Made by a program: the position numbers and the translations under genes
Shown: positions 8,588 through 16,716 of the stretch, one piece after another
Layout: every line of letters starts with the position of its first letter
Position numbering within the stretch: position 1 is the stretch's first letter
Notes under the pieces: model-generated
Seen by the model: the letters and a program-made list of their open reading frames with translations, nothing else
Told to the model about the DNA's origin: nothing
Database searches by the model: none
Origin: Bacillota bacterium
GTDB lineage: Bacteria; Bacillota; Sulfobacillia; JAJZYS01; JAJZLH01
Assembly: GCA_021850485.1 (NCBI GenBank)
Contig: JAJZLY010000007.1
Location: forward strand, 1 to 64,000
Length of the DNA: 64,000 nucleotides
Direction: 5' to 3'

Positions 8588-10633
8588 CTAGGGAGATGCA
8601 CTCCATTGTGCCCCACCGTCGGTGGTCCGCAGCAGCCCGCTGCCGGTCAGCAGCCAGCCGTCTTCAGCGTTGATGAACTGCATGCGCAGGCTCGCCCCGA
8701 AGAGGCTGGCCGCTGTGGTGGAAAGGGTTCCCACCCGGGTCCAGGCCCTGCCGCCAGTGGTCGTAGAGAACAAGGTGGCTGGCCCCGCGTAGGTTCCGAG
8801 CAGGATCTTGCCGTCTTCCGGACTGGAGAAAGCGAGGGCGTACAGCGTCTCAGCCGCCCATGTAGTCACGGGATGCCAGGTCGCTCCGCCATTGGCGGTG
8901 GCATAGAGGGTGCCACCAGTTTGGCCGGGCACATCCCATTGCCCGTAGAATCCGTAGCTGGGCGTAGGGAAGGACAAGATATGCATGGCGGTTCCTGGCC
9001 GTGGCCAGGAGAAACTCCGGGGAATGGCTACGCGGCCGAGTTCTTGAACGACCACCGTGGGAAAGCTGGTCAGTTGGGAGAGGACCTGCCCCGTGGGGAA
9101 GGCGGCGAGGAAGGCGGTGGGAGACGGAGCCGAACCCAGGTTCGCCACCTGAGTCCAGTGTCGTCCGCCGTCCGTCGTGACCAGCACCCCTGAGGTGAGC
9201 GTTGAGACGTAGCCGTGGGTGGCACTGGTGAAGGAGATGGCGACGGGCTGGGGCGGGACCGTGCCCACCCTGGCCCAGGAGGCGCCGCCGTTGGTGGTGT
9301 GCAGCAGGACGCGAGCGTCAGACGGCAGGCCCAGGCCAAAACCCGCAAAGGCAGTGTAGAAGCTCACGTCCCTGACCGGCGCAGGCGTCGGCCAGACCTG
9401 CTGCCAGCTGGCCCCGCCGTCGGTGGTCTTCACAACGAACGGCGGGTCGGCCAAGGGATAGGTGTCGCCCACGGCATAGCCGATAGAGGGGCTGACCAAG
9501 GAAGCGGCTACCATGCTCCAGGGGCGATCGGATGTCTGTCCGACCATGGTCCAGGTCCGGCCGCCGTCGGTCGTCACGTCCAGACCGCTGGCAGACGGCA
9601 TCGCTCCTCCGGCGACCGGTAACCAGCCGACTGAAGGCGAGGTGAAGGTCAGCAAACCGAGCTGTGCGTTTTGGGTGCCCAGGTTGACAGGCTCCTGCTG
9701 CCAGGAAGTGCCGCCGTCGGTGGTGTAGCGAACCAGCCCGTTGTAGCCGCTGTGCTGAGTGACCACCCATCCATCTTGGCTGTTCACGAAGAAGAGGGTG
9801 GAGCCCATCGCCGCCTGGGGGCCAAAGTTTCCTAGATTCGCCATAGCGGTCCAAGATGCCCCGCCATTGGTGGTTCGCAAGATCTTGAGCGGACAGGACT
9901 GAGTGGAGGCACAGGCGAGGGATGCCACCACCCAGCCGTCAGAGGCCGATGTGAAGGAAGCGTCCGCCGGGAGGTATGTGCCCGGTAGCGAGACGGTCTT
10001 CCAGGTCAGACCGCCATTTGCCGAGACGACCAGGTTGCCGAAGGCAAGGGCGTACGTCTGGCCGCCGAAAGAGAAGAACCTGAAGTGGGTCCACTGAGGA
10101 GGCGAGCTGGCGGCCGGCATGCCAGCGGTGGTGTAGACGGTGGACCAGGTCTTGCCACCGTCGGTCGTGCGCTGGATGGCTGACCTCTGACATACGCCGT
10201 TTGCTGGACAGCCCGTCTCCGCCGCCGCCCATCCCAGCAGGGGCGTGGAGAAATGTAGTGCCAGAACCATCTCGTGTGCGAGACTCACCGATGACCAAGA
10301 ACTGCCTCCGTTGGCCGTAGACAGGATCGTCGCCTGAGGGATGTTGTCCAGCGTGCCACTGCCCGCAACCCAGCCGACATCGGCCGTCAGGAAGTCGACG
10401 GTGGTCAGCTGGGCTGGGACGCTGGATAAGGGCGGCGTAACGCGAATGGCCGAGCCGGTGCCAAGTGGCAGCGTGGCAGGTGCGGAGGAGGGCATGTTCC
10501 GACCACGGTTTCCCGAACTGGCCGCAGGCTTTTGAACTGCGGGTGTGGGGTGGCCAGGCGTTGAACCACAGGCAACTACCGTCAACATGAGAGCCACGAC
10601 CAAGGTAGCCCGGGCGGCGATCAGTGAGCGCAT
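8588..10633 (-). CDS. Large Asp-box (BNR/Ycf48-like) repeat lipoprotein, copy 2
   Basis: The 681-residue product has a lipoprotein signal (VVAC, Cys22) and a Ser/Pro-rich linker. About twelve Asp-box motifs follow (for example TTDGGKTWST, TTNGGASWTA, TTDGGRTWTM, TTDGGRHWTQ), enough for two propellers. Strands of the form DGWVV or GWLL precede many boxes, as in Ycf48-like proteins. No sialidase catalytic set is apparent. ATG 10633 follows AAGGAGA by 4 bases. The conserved promoter lies about 50 bases upstream, and propeller copy 3 follows. This pair mirrors the Asp-box/propeller pair at 6232-3396, which points to duplication of a two-gene cassette. Confidence 0.87.
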   Translation of the reverse strand: MRSLIAARATLVVALMLTVVACGSTPGHPTPAVQKPAASSGNRGRNMPSSAPATLPLGTGSAIRVTPPLSSVPAQLTTVDFLTADVGWVAGSGTLDNIPQATILSTANGGSSWSSVSLAHEMVLALHFSTPLLGWAAAETGCPANGVCQRSAIQRTTDGGKTWSTVYTTAGMPAASSPPQWTHFRFFSFGGQTYALAFGNLVVSANGGLTWKTVSLPGTYLPADASFTSASDGWVVASLACASTQSCPLKILRTTNGGASWTAMANLGNFGPQAAMGSTLFFVNSQDGWVVTQHSGYNGLVRYTTDGGTSWQQEPVNLGTQNAQLGLLTFTSPSVGWLPVAGGAMPSASGLDVTTDGGRTWTMVGQTSDRPWSMVAASLVSPSIGYAVGDTYPLADPPFVVKTTDGGASWQQVWPTPAPVRDVSFYTAFAGFGLGLPSDARVLLHTTNGGASWARVGTVPPQPVAISFTSATHGYVSTLTSGVLVTTDGGRHWTQVANLGSAPSPTAFLAAFPTGQVLSQLTSFPTVVVQELGRVAIPRSFSWPRPGTAMHILSFPTPSYGFYGQWDVPGQTGGTLYATANGGATWHPVTTWAAETLYALAFSSPEDGKILLGTYAGPATLFSTTTGGRAWTRVGTLSTTAASLFGASLRMQFINAEDGWLLTGSGLLRTTDGGAQWSASP

Positions 10634-10682
10634 GGCTTCTCCTTACTGGCCCTTTGATCCACAGAGCAGGTTCTGTGATCAA

Positions 10683-10709
10683 GAGACCAAGACTGGAGCA
10701 AATAGTTCC
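10683..10709 (-). promoter_or_regulatory. Conserved ECF-like promoter, Asp-box gene copy 2
   Basis: GGAAC, 17 bases (TATTTGCTCCAGTCTTG), then GTCTC, on the minus strand. It ends 49 bases before ATG 10633. It is the third copy of the element found before the genes at 978 and 6232. Confidence 0.5.
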
Positions 10710-10984
10710 CGGCCACACAGGCGCCGGCCTGCCTACATGCTTGCCCAGTCAATGCCCGTGCCGCAACGATCTCCTTTCGGCGCGCCTGTCAGTCCCCACC
10801 GGGAATGCGGGTTTGCGGGCCGTTTCAAGAGCGGCCCTTTCGGGACAGCCCGCCGTCCACTGCCGCACCGAAGCAAGCGCCTGACAGGTGATGGGCTGAC
10901 GCCTGGGGCCGCCTAAGCCGTCGGGTCAAGACTGATTGAAACTTCCCCCATGGCTGTCAGGGATGAGGCGAGCTCAAACGGGCC

Positions 10985-11013
10985 ACGACCCCTGGAGGTT
11001 ATCCAGAGGTCGT
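10985..11013 (-). terminator. Hairpin downstream of tRNA-Leu, candidate terminator
   Basis: A 12-position stem with one mismatch and a five-base loop (ACGACC..CTGGA / TCCAG..GGTCGT) lies 34 bases past the tRNA-Leu 3' end. No clear T-tract follows, so factor-independent termination is unproven. Confidence 0.35.
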
Positions 11014-11047
11014 GTCTGCGCGGCCTTTTCGCCACTGCATCTGTGTC

Positions 11048-11131
11048 TGGTGCGGGCGGAGAGATTCGAACTCTCACGAGTTTCCTCATGGGATCCTAAG
11101 TCCCACGCGTCTGCCATTTCGCCACGCCCGC
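11048..11131 (-). tRNA. tRNA-Leu (anticodon UAG)
   Basis: Acceptor GCGGGCG pairs with CGCCCGC. The anticodon loop is CTTAGGA with anticodon TAG. A long variable arm (TGAGGAAACTCGTGA) and the T-loop TTCGAAT are present, as expected for a class II tRNA-Leu. CCA is encoded. Confidence 0.95.
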
Positions 11132-11172
11132 TTGGACTCAAGGATACGCCAGCCAGTCAGGCTGCACAGGGT

Positions 11173-12345
11173 CTATTGAAATCCGTTCGGGAACTCCTTC
11201 AGGAAATAGGCGTAGTTGGCCATGATCGACTTCACGTAATTCTGGGTCTGGGCGTACGGCGGGATGCCGCCATAGCGCAAGACACTGCCAGCACCCGCAT
11301 TATAGGCCGCCAGCGCCAACTTAATGTTCCCTCCGAACTCCTTGAGCAGGCCTGCTAGGTCGCGGATACCGCCTTGCAGGTTCTGGATCGGATTGAACGG
11401 GTTGGTCACGCTCAGCCCAGCCGCCGTGGACGGCATCAACTGCATCAGACCGAGGGCGCCGGCGTAACTCTTGGCGTTGGGGTTACCACCGGATTCTTGC
11501 ATAATCACGGCCATCACCAGGTAGGGATCCACACCGTAGGTCTGGGCGATGCCGTAGAGCGCAGTCCACAACTGGGCCTTGGTCAGCTTTCCGGCAGCGT
11601 ACTCGCCTTCCAGGGCCATGATCTTGGCCGTCAGACTGTTCTTCTGCAACAGCAGGGCGTGCTCCAGGGACAGCACAGACGAACGTTTGGATAGCAATGC
11701 GGCCAGCTGAATCCGCCGCTGATTGTTTTGCGCCAGCAACTGGTTCTCGATCCCCGTCGCTGCCTGTTGCGCCGCGGCCAAGGACTGGCGTTCTTGGTTG
11801 ATCAGCGTGATCTCATGGGCCAGCTGCTGCTTTTGGCTGGCCAACTGCTGCGAAGCCTTCAGCTCAAACGACGAGACGTTTGAGATCTCAGCCAGCCGGG
11901 CCGTGAAGGCCTGGAACGTGTTGACCTGCAACAGCACCGCCAAATAGCCGATCGGACCGTTCTCCTCTGTCCAGCGCAACACGGAGCTGAGTGCAGCCCA
12001 GGTTTGGTTGTACGAGGCGACGGTGGCGGTGTACTCCGCCTGGGTGCGGCTGAGCAACTCGGTGGCCACCATCTCCTCGGCCTGAAGCACGAGCAGTTTT
12101 TGCCGGGTGGCGGCGATCTGCTGATCGATCTGGTCCAGCGCCAGCACCGTGGCGTGGGTCTGCGCGTTCAGCGCACCCAAAAAGGCGTTCTCTGCCTGCA
12201 CCTGGCTCTCGACAGTGTTCAGCTGGCTCGTCAACTGGGACACGTTGGTGCCCCCCGAGGCAGACGCCAGTCCGGGGCCTACGGTGAGGGCCCCGATCAA
12301 GATGCCAGCCAGCCACAGCTGGGGCCACCGGTTGGTCCAACGCAT
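11173..12345 (-). CDS. Secreted coiled-coil protein with C-terminal lytic transglycosylase (SLT) domain
   Basis: The 390-residue product has a signal peptide ending near GLASA. A long coiled coil follows (about residues 35-240, many Q, L and A, similar to the hinge of EnvC/PcsB-type proteins), then an SLT domain. ESGGNPNAKSYAGALGLMQL carries the catalytic Glu, and AAYNAGAG is the usual SLT motif. It probably cleaves the glycan strands of peptidoglycan, with the coiled coil placing or controlling it. ATG 12345 is 10 bases after GGAGG; TTG 12348 directly before it could also serve. Its MRWT start resembles that of the secreted protein at 21297-21905. Confidence 0.87.
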   Translation of the reverse strand: MRWTNRWPQLWLAGILIGALTVGPGLASASGGTNVSQLTSQLNTVESQVQAENAFLGALNAQTHATVLALDQIDQQIAATRQKLLVLQAEEMVATELLSRTQAEYTATVASYNQTWAALSSVLRWTEENGPIGYLAVLLQVNTFQAFTARLAEISNVSSFELKASQQLASQKQQLAHEITLINQERQSLAAAQQAATGIENQLLAQNNQRRIQLAALLSKRSSVLSLEHALLLQKNSLTAKIMALEGEYAAGKLTKAQLWTALYGIAQTYGVDPYLVMAVIMQESGGNPNAKSYAGALGLMQLMPSTAAGLSVTNPFNPIQNLQGGIRDLAGLLKEFGGNIKLALAAYNAGAGSVLRYGGIPPYAQTQNYVKSIMANYAYFLKEFPNGFQ

Positions 12346-12484
12346 CAAATGAAAACCTCCACCCTCGCATGATTGGGCATGCGGCGTTATGTCATTCGTT
12401 ATGCCTTCGAACCTTCCTGCTCACCCGTTGCGGGCAATCGAAAATCTTCTGTCTCCTTGGCGCCAAGGCCGCGGCGAACAACAT

Positions 12485-12560
12485 TGGTGGGCCATGCAGG
12501 ACTCGAACCTGCGACACTCCGCTTAAAAGGCGGGCGCTCTACCGACTGAGCTAATGGCCC
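12485..12560 (-). tRNA. tRNA-Lys (anticodon UUU)
   Basis: GGGCCAT/ATGGCCC acceptor, anticodon loop CTTTTAA, T-loop TTCGAGT, encoded CCA. The first anticodon-stem pair (27-43) is a C-A mismatch. Confidence 0.95.
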
Positions 12561-12572
12561 AGAGGCGGGATT

Positions 12573-12647
12573 TGGTTGGGGCGGTAGGACTCGAACCTAC
12601 GATGCGGGATCCAAAGTCCCGTGCCTTACCAGCTTGGCGACGCCCCA
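12573..12647 (-). tRNA. tRNA-Gln (anticodon UUG)
   Basis: TGGGGCG/CGCCCCA acceptor, anticodon loop CTTTGGA, T-loop TTCGAGT, encoded CCA. It is separated from tRNA-Lys by 12 bases. Confidence 0.95.
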
Positions 12648-12652
12648 AAGCT

Positions 12653-12730
12653 TGGGGTGAATGAGGGGACTTGAACCCCCGGCCTCCAGGGCCACAACCT
12701 GGCGCTCTAACCATCTGAGCTACATCCACC
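12653..12730 (-). tRNA. tRNA-His (anticodon GUG)
   Basis: GTGGATG/CATTCAC acceptor with the extra 5' G (G-1) opposite C73, anticodon loop TTGTGGC, T-loop TTCAAGT, encoded CCA. It lies directly upstream of tRNA-Gln, so the Lys, Gln and His genes probably form one transcript. Confidence 0.95.
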
Positions 12731-12886
12731 ACGCCAGGGATCACCGTAGCACCCCCCTCAAAGGTGCGTCAAGGAGCCTCTGTCGCCAGCGGACGCCCAA
12801 GGACAGGCCGGGGCTGTGCCTGGCCCTGTCCGCGGGTACGGCCGCCACAGTCAGCCTCAAGCCGCGGTCCGGTCAGAGCCGAAATC

Positions 12887-13243
12887 CTATCGGCGGTGAT
12901 CGAAGCTGGCAACCAAGCTCCTGGGTGCGGTGCGCCGCCAGGCTTGGATCACCAGATCTTCAAGCTCGGCGCCGCTGACCTGGTCGCGCTTAGCCGTGAT
13001 CCAGCCGTAGCGGCCAACATGGGCGGCGATGGCAAACGCCGCCGGGTCGGCAAGGATTAGCCCGGCCTGCTCTTCGATCGAAGCCTTGATCGTCACGGCC
13101 GAGCCGTCTTCTGAGATGGTCAAAAACACCTTGCCGATCACGCGAAAGGTGGGGTGTCCCCAGGTCTCACGCTCCTCGACCTCGGGCAGCGCCAGGGCCA
13201 GCGCTCTCAGTTGGCGCAGACTCATCGACCGGGTCCGACTCAT
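12887..13243 (-). CDS. MmcQ/YjbR family protein
   Basis: This 118-residue protein has the family signature ALALPEVEERETWGHPTFRV and the later GRYGWITA segment, as in YjbR/MmcQ proteins (CyaY-like fold, proposed DNA-binding). The biochemical role of the family is not settled. Its ATG overlaps the stop codon of the upstream gene (ATGA), so the two are probably translated together. The gene ends at a G+C-rich stretch before the tRNA cluster. Confidence 0.85.
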   Translation of the reverse strand: MSRTRSMSLRQLRALALALPEVEERETWGHPTFRVIGKVFLTISEDGSAVTIKASIEEQAGLILADPAAFAIAAHVGRYGWITAKRDQVSGAELEDLVIQAWRRTAPRSLVASFDHRR

Positions 13244-13602
13244 GCAGATGGGCGGGCTTCGGGCTGATCGAGGAGGCGCAAGCAGGTGCCATCTGCTTGC
13301 CTGCGTACCACCTGAACCCGGGTGCCGGCACCGTCTTTAGCGTATGTCGCGCACAGCGCGATGTTCTCGCTGATCAGGGTTGGCAACGCCTGCTCCAACT
13401 CGAAACGGGGACCCGCCCTAAGGACCTGTTGCCACAGGGCCAAGATGGCTGCGCGGCCGACCGTCTGGCGGCCTGGCGGATAGGCCATCACTGCCTGTTC
13501 CTCATAAAGTGCCGCAATGCCGGCGGCATCACCGGCGTTCGCCCGCTCTACGAAAAGGCGGCTCAGATCTTCGGGTCGACGAGCCGGCTCGTGAACTGGC
13601 AC
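13240..13602 (-). CDS. SnoaL/NTF2-like protein
   Basis: The 120-residue product has the helix-rich start and cone-shaped fold signature of the SnoaL/NTF2 superfamily: FVERANAGDAAGIAALYEEQAVM, then GRAAILALWQQVL. Members bind small molecules and some are isomerases or hydrolases; no substrate can be assigned. It starts with GTG 13602. The ribosome-binding site is odd, since GAGAAGGGATC occurs twice in tandem just upstream. It is translationally coupled to the MmcQ-like gene. Confidence 0.75.
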   Translation of the reverse strand: MPVHEPARRPEDLSRLFVERANAGDAAGIAALYEEQAVMAYPPGRQTVGRAAILALWQQVLRAGPRFELEQALPTLISENIALCATYAKDGAGTRVQVVRRQADGTCLRLLDQPEARPSA

Positions 13603-13922
13603 TCAGATCCCTTCTCTCGATCCCTTCTCCACGATCATAGCATCGACCATCACTGGCCCGTGCGCCCTCGGATCGGGTTCGAGGCAGGTGTGCCCAAGCC
13701 AGGGTCTTCGGCGCAGATCTCTGTGGGACGTTACAGAACTCGGGCCGCTCGGCCGGGTAGGTGCACCGCTGAGGTCGTCGCCAACAGGCAGTCTTTGGCG
13801 CCCATCGACCGAACGCTGGTGGCGATTGACCTCAGGACGGCACACCCGCCTAGGGACAGCAACGTGACCACGCCCGCGCCAGGCGACCGAGCCCTGCCCG
13901 CGCCAGCGCGCAACTGCCCGGG
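13603..13922. other. Intergenic region with tandem duplicated GAGAAGGGATC
   Basis: About 320 bases without a supported gene. Frames here encode Arg/Pro-rich proteins with no start signals. The left edge carries two direct copies of GAGAAGGGATC on the minus strand (plus coordinates 13606-13616 and 13619-13629), period 13, next to the GTG start of the SnoaL-like gene. The right part lies downstream of the SDR gene; no terminator hairpin was recognised. Confidence 0.45.
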
Positions 13923-14585
13923 CTAGAGGCGCCCTCTGAGTGCGATCTCCGCCCCATTCAGATCCGCACCCACATCACCGAGCAAAAAACGGATCAGCTG
14001 GGCGACCCGGCTGGTCTTCACCCAGCGATTCGGCTCTGCGTCTGGCATCGCCTGGCGGTTGGCAGGCGTGTCCAAGGTGGTGGGAAGGAGCGTGATCACG
14101 CTCACGCCATCTCCCTTCACCTCTTCCGCCACAGACTTCATAAAGCTGATCAGGGCGGCCTTGCTGGCGTTGTAGGCGGACTGATTGGCCGAGGACTTCA
14201 GGGCGGCAAACGCTCCCATGGCGATGATCCGTCCCGCCTTCGCCTTGCGCATGTCAGGCAGCACCTGACGCACCATCTCACCGGCCAGCAGGACATTTAA
14301 TCGCATCATGGCCTCCATGTCGGCGGCTGATGTCTCGAGCACCGGTCCGGCCTGATAGCCGCCAGCCAGATGGACCAGGCCGAAGACAGGGCCCCGCTCG
14401 GATCGGGCCACGTCCAAGGCGGCGGTCACCCGGCCAGGGTCGGCGAGGTCGACGGAGAACTCTGTGCCTGAACGGTCCAGTCCGCTCACGGCGGCACCAG
14501 CTGCACTCAGGGCGGCCACCACGTCCTTGCCGAGTGCACCGCCGGCGCCGGTCACCACCACGTGCGATCCCTTCAAATCGTCCAT
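13923..14585 (-). CDS. Short-chain dehydrogenase/reductase (SDR)
   Basis: The 220-residue enzyme has the SDR nucleotide-binding motif TGAGGALG (residues 12-19) and the catalytic pair YNASK (Tyr138, Lys142). It is a classical NAD(P)-dependent oxidoreductase of unknown substrate. I chose ATG 14585, which lies 5 bases after GGAGGCG. The open frame runs about 400 bases further upstream but there only mirrors the opposite-strand kinase gene. It diverges from the PfkB-type kinase, the two starts being about 30 bases apart. Confidence 0.85.
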   Translation of the reverse strand: MDDLKGSHVVVTGAGGALGKDVVAALSAAGAAVSGLDRSGTEFSVDLADPGRVTAALDVARSERGPVFGLVHLAGGYQAGPVLETSAADMEAMMRLNVLLAGEMVRQVLPDMRKAKAGRIIAMGAFAALKSSANQSAYNASKAALISFMKSVAEEVKGDGVSVITLLPTTLDTPANRQAMPDAEPNRWVKTSRVAQLIRFLLGDVGADLNGAEIALRGRL

Positions 14586-14616
14586 GCCATCGCCTCCAGT
14601 CGGGAGTGTGAGATCG

Positions 14617-15456
14617 GTGCAACTAGCCGTACTCGGAATGGCGGTCGAGGAGTCGTCGCATCTGCCCTCCGGCCGGTGGCTTAAGACGGTGGGCGGATCG
14701 GCCGTGAACGTGGCGATCGGCCTGCGGGTGTGGGGACTCGCACCGACCCTAGTGGTGGGCGGTAGCTCTAGAGCTCTCTCTCGCCTCAGACGGAGCGGCC
14801 TGTTCGGCCCCGGCCTGGTTGGGGTGGCCGGCACCGCGGTGACATCGGTGGTTGAAGTCGGTCTTGGCGGTGCCAGTAGGGTAGGATTCTCCGCCGCTGT
14901 CATCCCTCCCTTTGCCCAGTTGCCGGCGGCCGAGCTGGTGATCTTGTCCGGCTTCGACCTCCTGGCCGCTCCGGAGTTGTTCACGCAGACCATGGTGCGC
15001 CTTCACCAGGCCGGTTCTCAGCTGTGGCTGGATGCGGGACCGGCCGCTTTTCAGCCAGCGCTCCTAGTCCCCTGCCTTTCGGCAGTGGACGCTTTGTTCC
15101 TGAACCAAGAGGAGGCCATCGCCTTCACCGGCCTGCGCCAGCCAGGGCGCATCTTGGCCAAGATCCCAGTGCCGGAGGTGCACATCAAGCTGGGCGCCCT
15201 CGGCAGCGTGGCCAGGCGCCAGAACCTGACCGTCAGATCGGCGCCATTTGCGGCGCTGGCGGTTGACTCGACCGGCGCTGGAGACCTTTATCTGGCAGCC
15301 GCAGCCGCCACCCGCCACCTGCCGCTGGCGGCCAGTTTGGCCGCCGCCAACTTCCTGGGCGCCCGCTCCACCGAGGTGTGGGGGGCCGGTCTTCAGCTGG
15401 CAGGGCTGGTTTCGTCCGCCAGCACCGTTAACGGCTCTTCTCGCACCGAGGGCTGA
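14617..15456 (+). CDS. PfkB-family carbohydrate/nucleoside kinase
   Basis: The 279-residue protein is somewhat shorter than usual for the family. It has the N-terminal GG motif (VGGSAVNVA, residues 25-33) and the anion-hole/catalytic motif DSTGAGD (217-223, Asp223 the likely base). PfkB kinases phosphorylate sugars, nucleosides or vitamin precursors; the substrate is unknown. GTG 14617 is placed 10 bases after GGGAG; GTG 14608 is too close to it. Its last 64 bases overlap, tail to tail, the end of the JAMM peptidase gene on the other strand. Confidence 0.8.
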   Translation: MQLAVLGMAVEESSHLPSGRWLKTVGGSAVNVAIGLRVWGLAPTLVVGGSSRALSRLRRSGLFGPGLVGVAGTAVTSVVEVGLGGASRVGFSAAVIPPFAQLPAAELVILSGFDLLAAPELFTQTMVRLHQAGSQLWLDAGPAAFQPALLVPCLSAVDALFLNQEEAIAFTGLRQPGRILAKIPVPEVHIKLGALGSVARRQNLTVRSAPFAALAVDSTGAGDLYLAAAAATRHLPLAASLAAANFLGARSTEVWGAGLQLAGLVSSASTVNGSSRTEG

Positions 15457-15809
15457 TCGATCCAAAATCCACGGATCTCGGGGGTAGACGCGCGCAAAGA
15501 GGCGATCACGTATAGACACTGCGGGTAGAAGGCCTGTCGGATGTCTGTGACAGACGGCTCGGCTACGGTGGCCGGATGCGAGTGGCCAATGCCGACCAAA
15601 CTCTCCCCCAGCCGCTCCATCTCTCGGAGCACAGCCAGGATGCGCCCTGGATCCATCCGATAGGTGAGCGGGCTGTGGTCCATGTTCTCCAGCGGGTAAA
15701 AGGTGTCGATCTGACCCGGCTGCCCGCCGAACAAGCCACATGCCTCGTCTGGCCGCCGCACGAGCGCTTCGGCCAAAAAGGCGTCGACGGCAACTGCCTG
15801 CACGCGCAC
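15393..15809 (-). CDS. mec: JAMM/MPN+ metallopeptidase, Mec-like (CysO-cysteine peptidase)
   Basis: The 138-residue protein has the complete JAMM zinc motif: Glu22, then H76-x-H78-x7-S86-x2-D89 (GHSHPATVAEPSVTD). Mec of mycobacteria uses this fold to release cysteine from the C-terminus of the sulfur carrier CysO. The gene follows cysM by 4 bases, and the operon supplies the carrier and E1-like protein. The same activity is therefore a sound inference here. Because the carrier in this genome is fused to its E1, the peptidase might also cut that fusion. Start is GTG 15809. The 3' end overlaps the PfkB gene. Confidence 0.82.
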   Translation of the reverse strand: MRVQAVAVDAFLAEALVRRPDEACGLFGGQPGQIDTFYPLENMDHSPLTYRMDPGRILAVLREMERLGESLVGIGHSHPATVAEPSVTDIRQAFYPQCLYVIASLRASTPEIRGFWIDQPSVREEPLTVLADETSPAS

Positions 15810-15813
15810 CGCG

Positions 15814-16716
15814 CTACTCGTCCAGGACGCTCAGATAGCGCTCGCCTGAGTCTGGGAAGACGGTCACCACCACGGCTCCATCTGCTAAGTCCAAGGCCGC
15901 GGCACGGGCCGCCCAGGCAGCTGCACCGGCGGAGAGCCCGGCCAAAATCCCTTCTTGCCGGGCGAGCTGGCGGGCGGTGTCGACGGCATCTTGATCCGTG
16001 ACTGTTACCACCTGGTCGATCAGCGACCGGTCCAGCACCGCTGGCTCGAACCCTGCCCCCAGGCCGTCGATGCGGTGCACACCGGGGCGGCCGCCGGAGA
16101 GCACGGCCGAGCGCGCTGGCTCGACCGCCACGATCCGCAGTTTTGGCCGGCGTTGGCGCAAGGTGCGGCCGACCCCGGTCAGGGTCCCGCCGGTGCCCAC
16201 ACCCAGCACCAGGCAGTCGATCTCCCCGGCCGTATCGGTCCAGATCTCCTCGGCTGTGGTGTCCTGGTGGGCTTTGGGATTGGCTGGGTTGTCAAACTGG
16301 CGGACCGAGATCCCCCCGACTGCGACGGCCGTCTGTTGCGCCGCCCAGACGGCACCGCTCATCCCCTCTTTGGCCGGAGTCAGCTGCACCCGGGCGCCCA
16401 GCCAGCGCAAGAGGCGAATCCGTTCCGGCGTCATGTTCTCCGGCATGGTCAGGATCAGTTGATAGCCCAGGGCCGCCGCCGCCACGGCCAGGCCGATGCC
16501 CGTGTTGCCAGAGGTGGCCTCGACGATGGTGGCGCCTTTAGTCAGGGTGCCGTCTGCTTCCGCCTGGCGGATCATGGCCAACGCCGGCCGGTCCTTCACA
16601 CTGCCACCGGGGTTGAAGAATTCCAACTTGGCGTACAGGCGCACCTGCGGCGCCCACCGGGCCAGGCGCACCAACGGCGTGTGTCCGATGGTGTCTAAGA
16701 TGGTACGCTCGATCAT
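15814..16716 (-). CDS. cysM: Cysteine synthase, CysM type (PLP-dependent)
   Basis: This 300-residue fold-type II PLP enzyme has the Schiff-base lysine in NPGGSVKDR (Lys41) and the substrate loop SGNTG (69-73), plus the glycine-rich GVGTGGTLTGVG that binds the PLP phosphate. CysM enzymes replace the acetyl or phosphoryl group of an activated serine with sulfide or carrier-bound thiocarboxylate. In this operon a CysO-type thiocarboxylate is the likely sulfur donor. ATG 16716 overlaps the stop of the preceding gene (ATGA). The open frame continues upstream but only inside that gene. Confidence 0.92.
   Translation of the reverse strand: MIERTILDTIGHTPLVRLARWAPQVRLYAKLEFFNPGGSVKDRPALAMIRQAEADGTLTKGATIVEATSGNTGIGLAVAAAALGYQLILTMPENMTPERIRLLRWLGARVQLTPAKEGMSGAVWAAQQTAVAVGGISVRQFDNPANPKAHQDTTAEEIWTDTAGEIDCLVLGVGTGGTLTGVGRTLRQRRPKLRIVAVEPARSAVLSGGRPGVHRIDGLGAGFEPAVLDRSLIDQVVTVTDQDAVDTARQLARQEGILAGLSAGAAAWAARAAALDLADGAVVVTVFPDSGERYLSVLDE

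Larger units (their letters stand above)
10634..11047. other. Intergenic region between the lipoprotein cluster and tRNA-Leu
   Basis: No gene was seen. The left part holds the leader and promoter of the Asp-box gene. The rest is G+C-rich sequence with no recognised element apart from the hairpin at 10985-11013. The open frames here are short and lack ribosome-binding sites. Confidence 0.5.

Noticed and set aside
13603-13845. 80-residue open frame on the minus strand
   Set aside because: Arg/Pro-rich, no start signal, no family; treated as intergenic.
14586-14993. N-terminal extension of the SDR frame
   Set aside because: It mirrors the opposite-strand PfkB kinase; ATG 14585 with GGAGGCG starts a full-length SDR.
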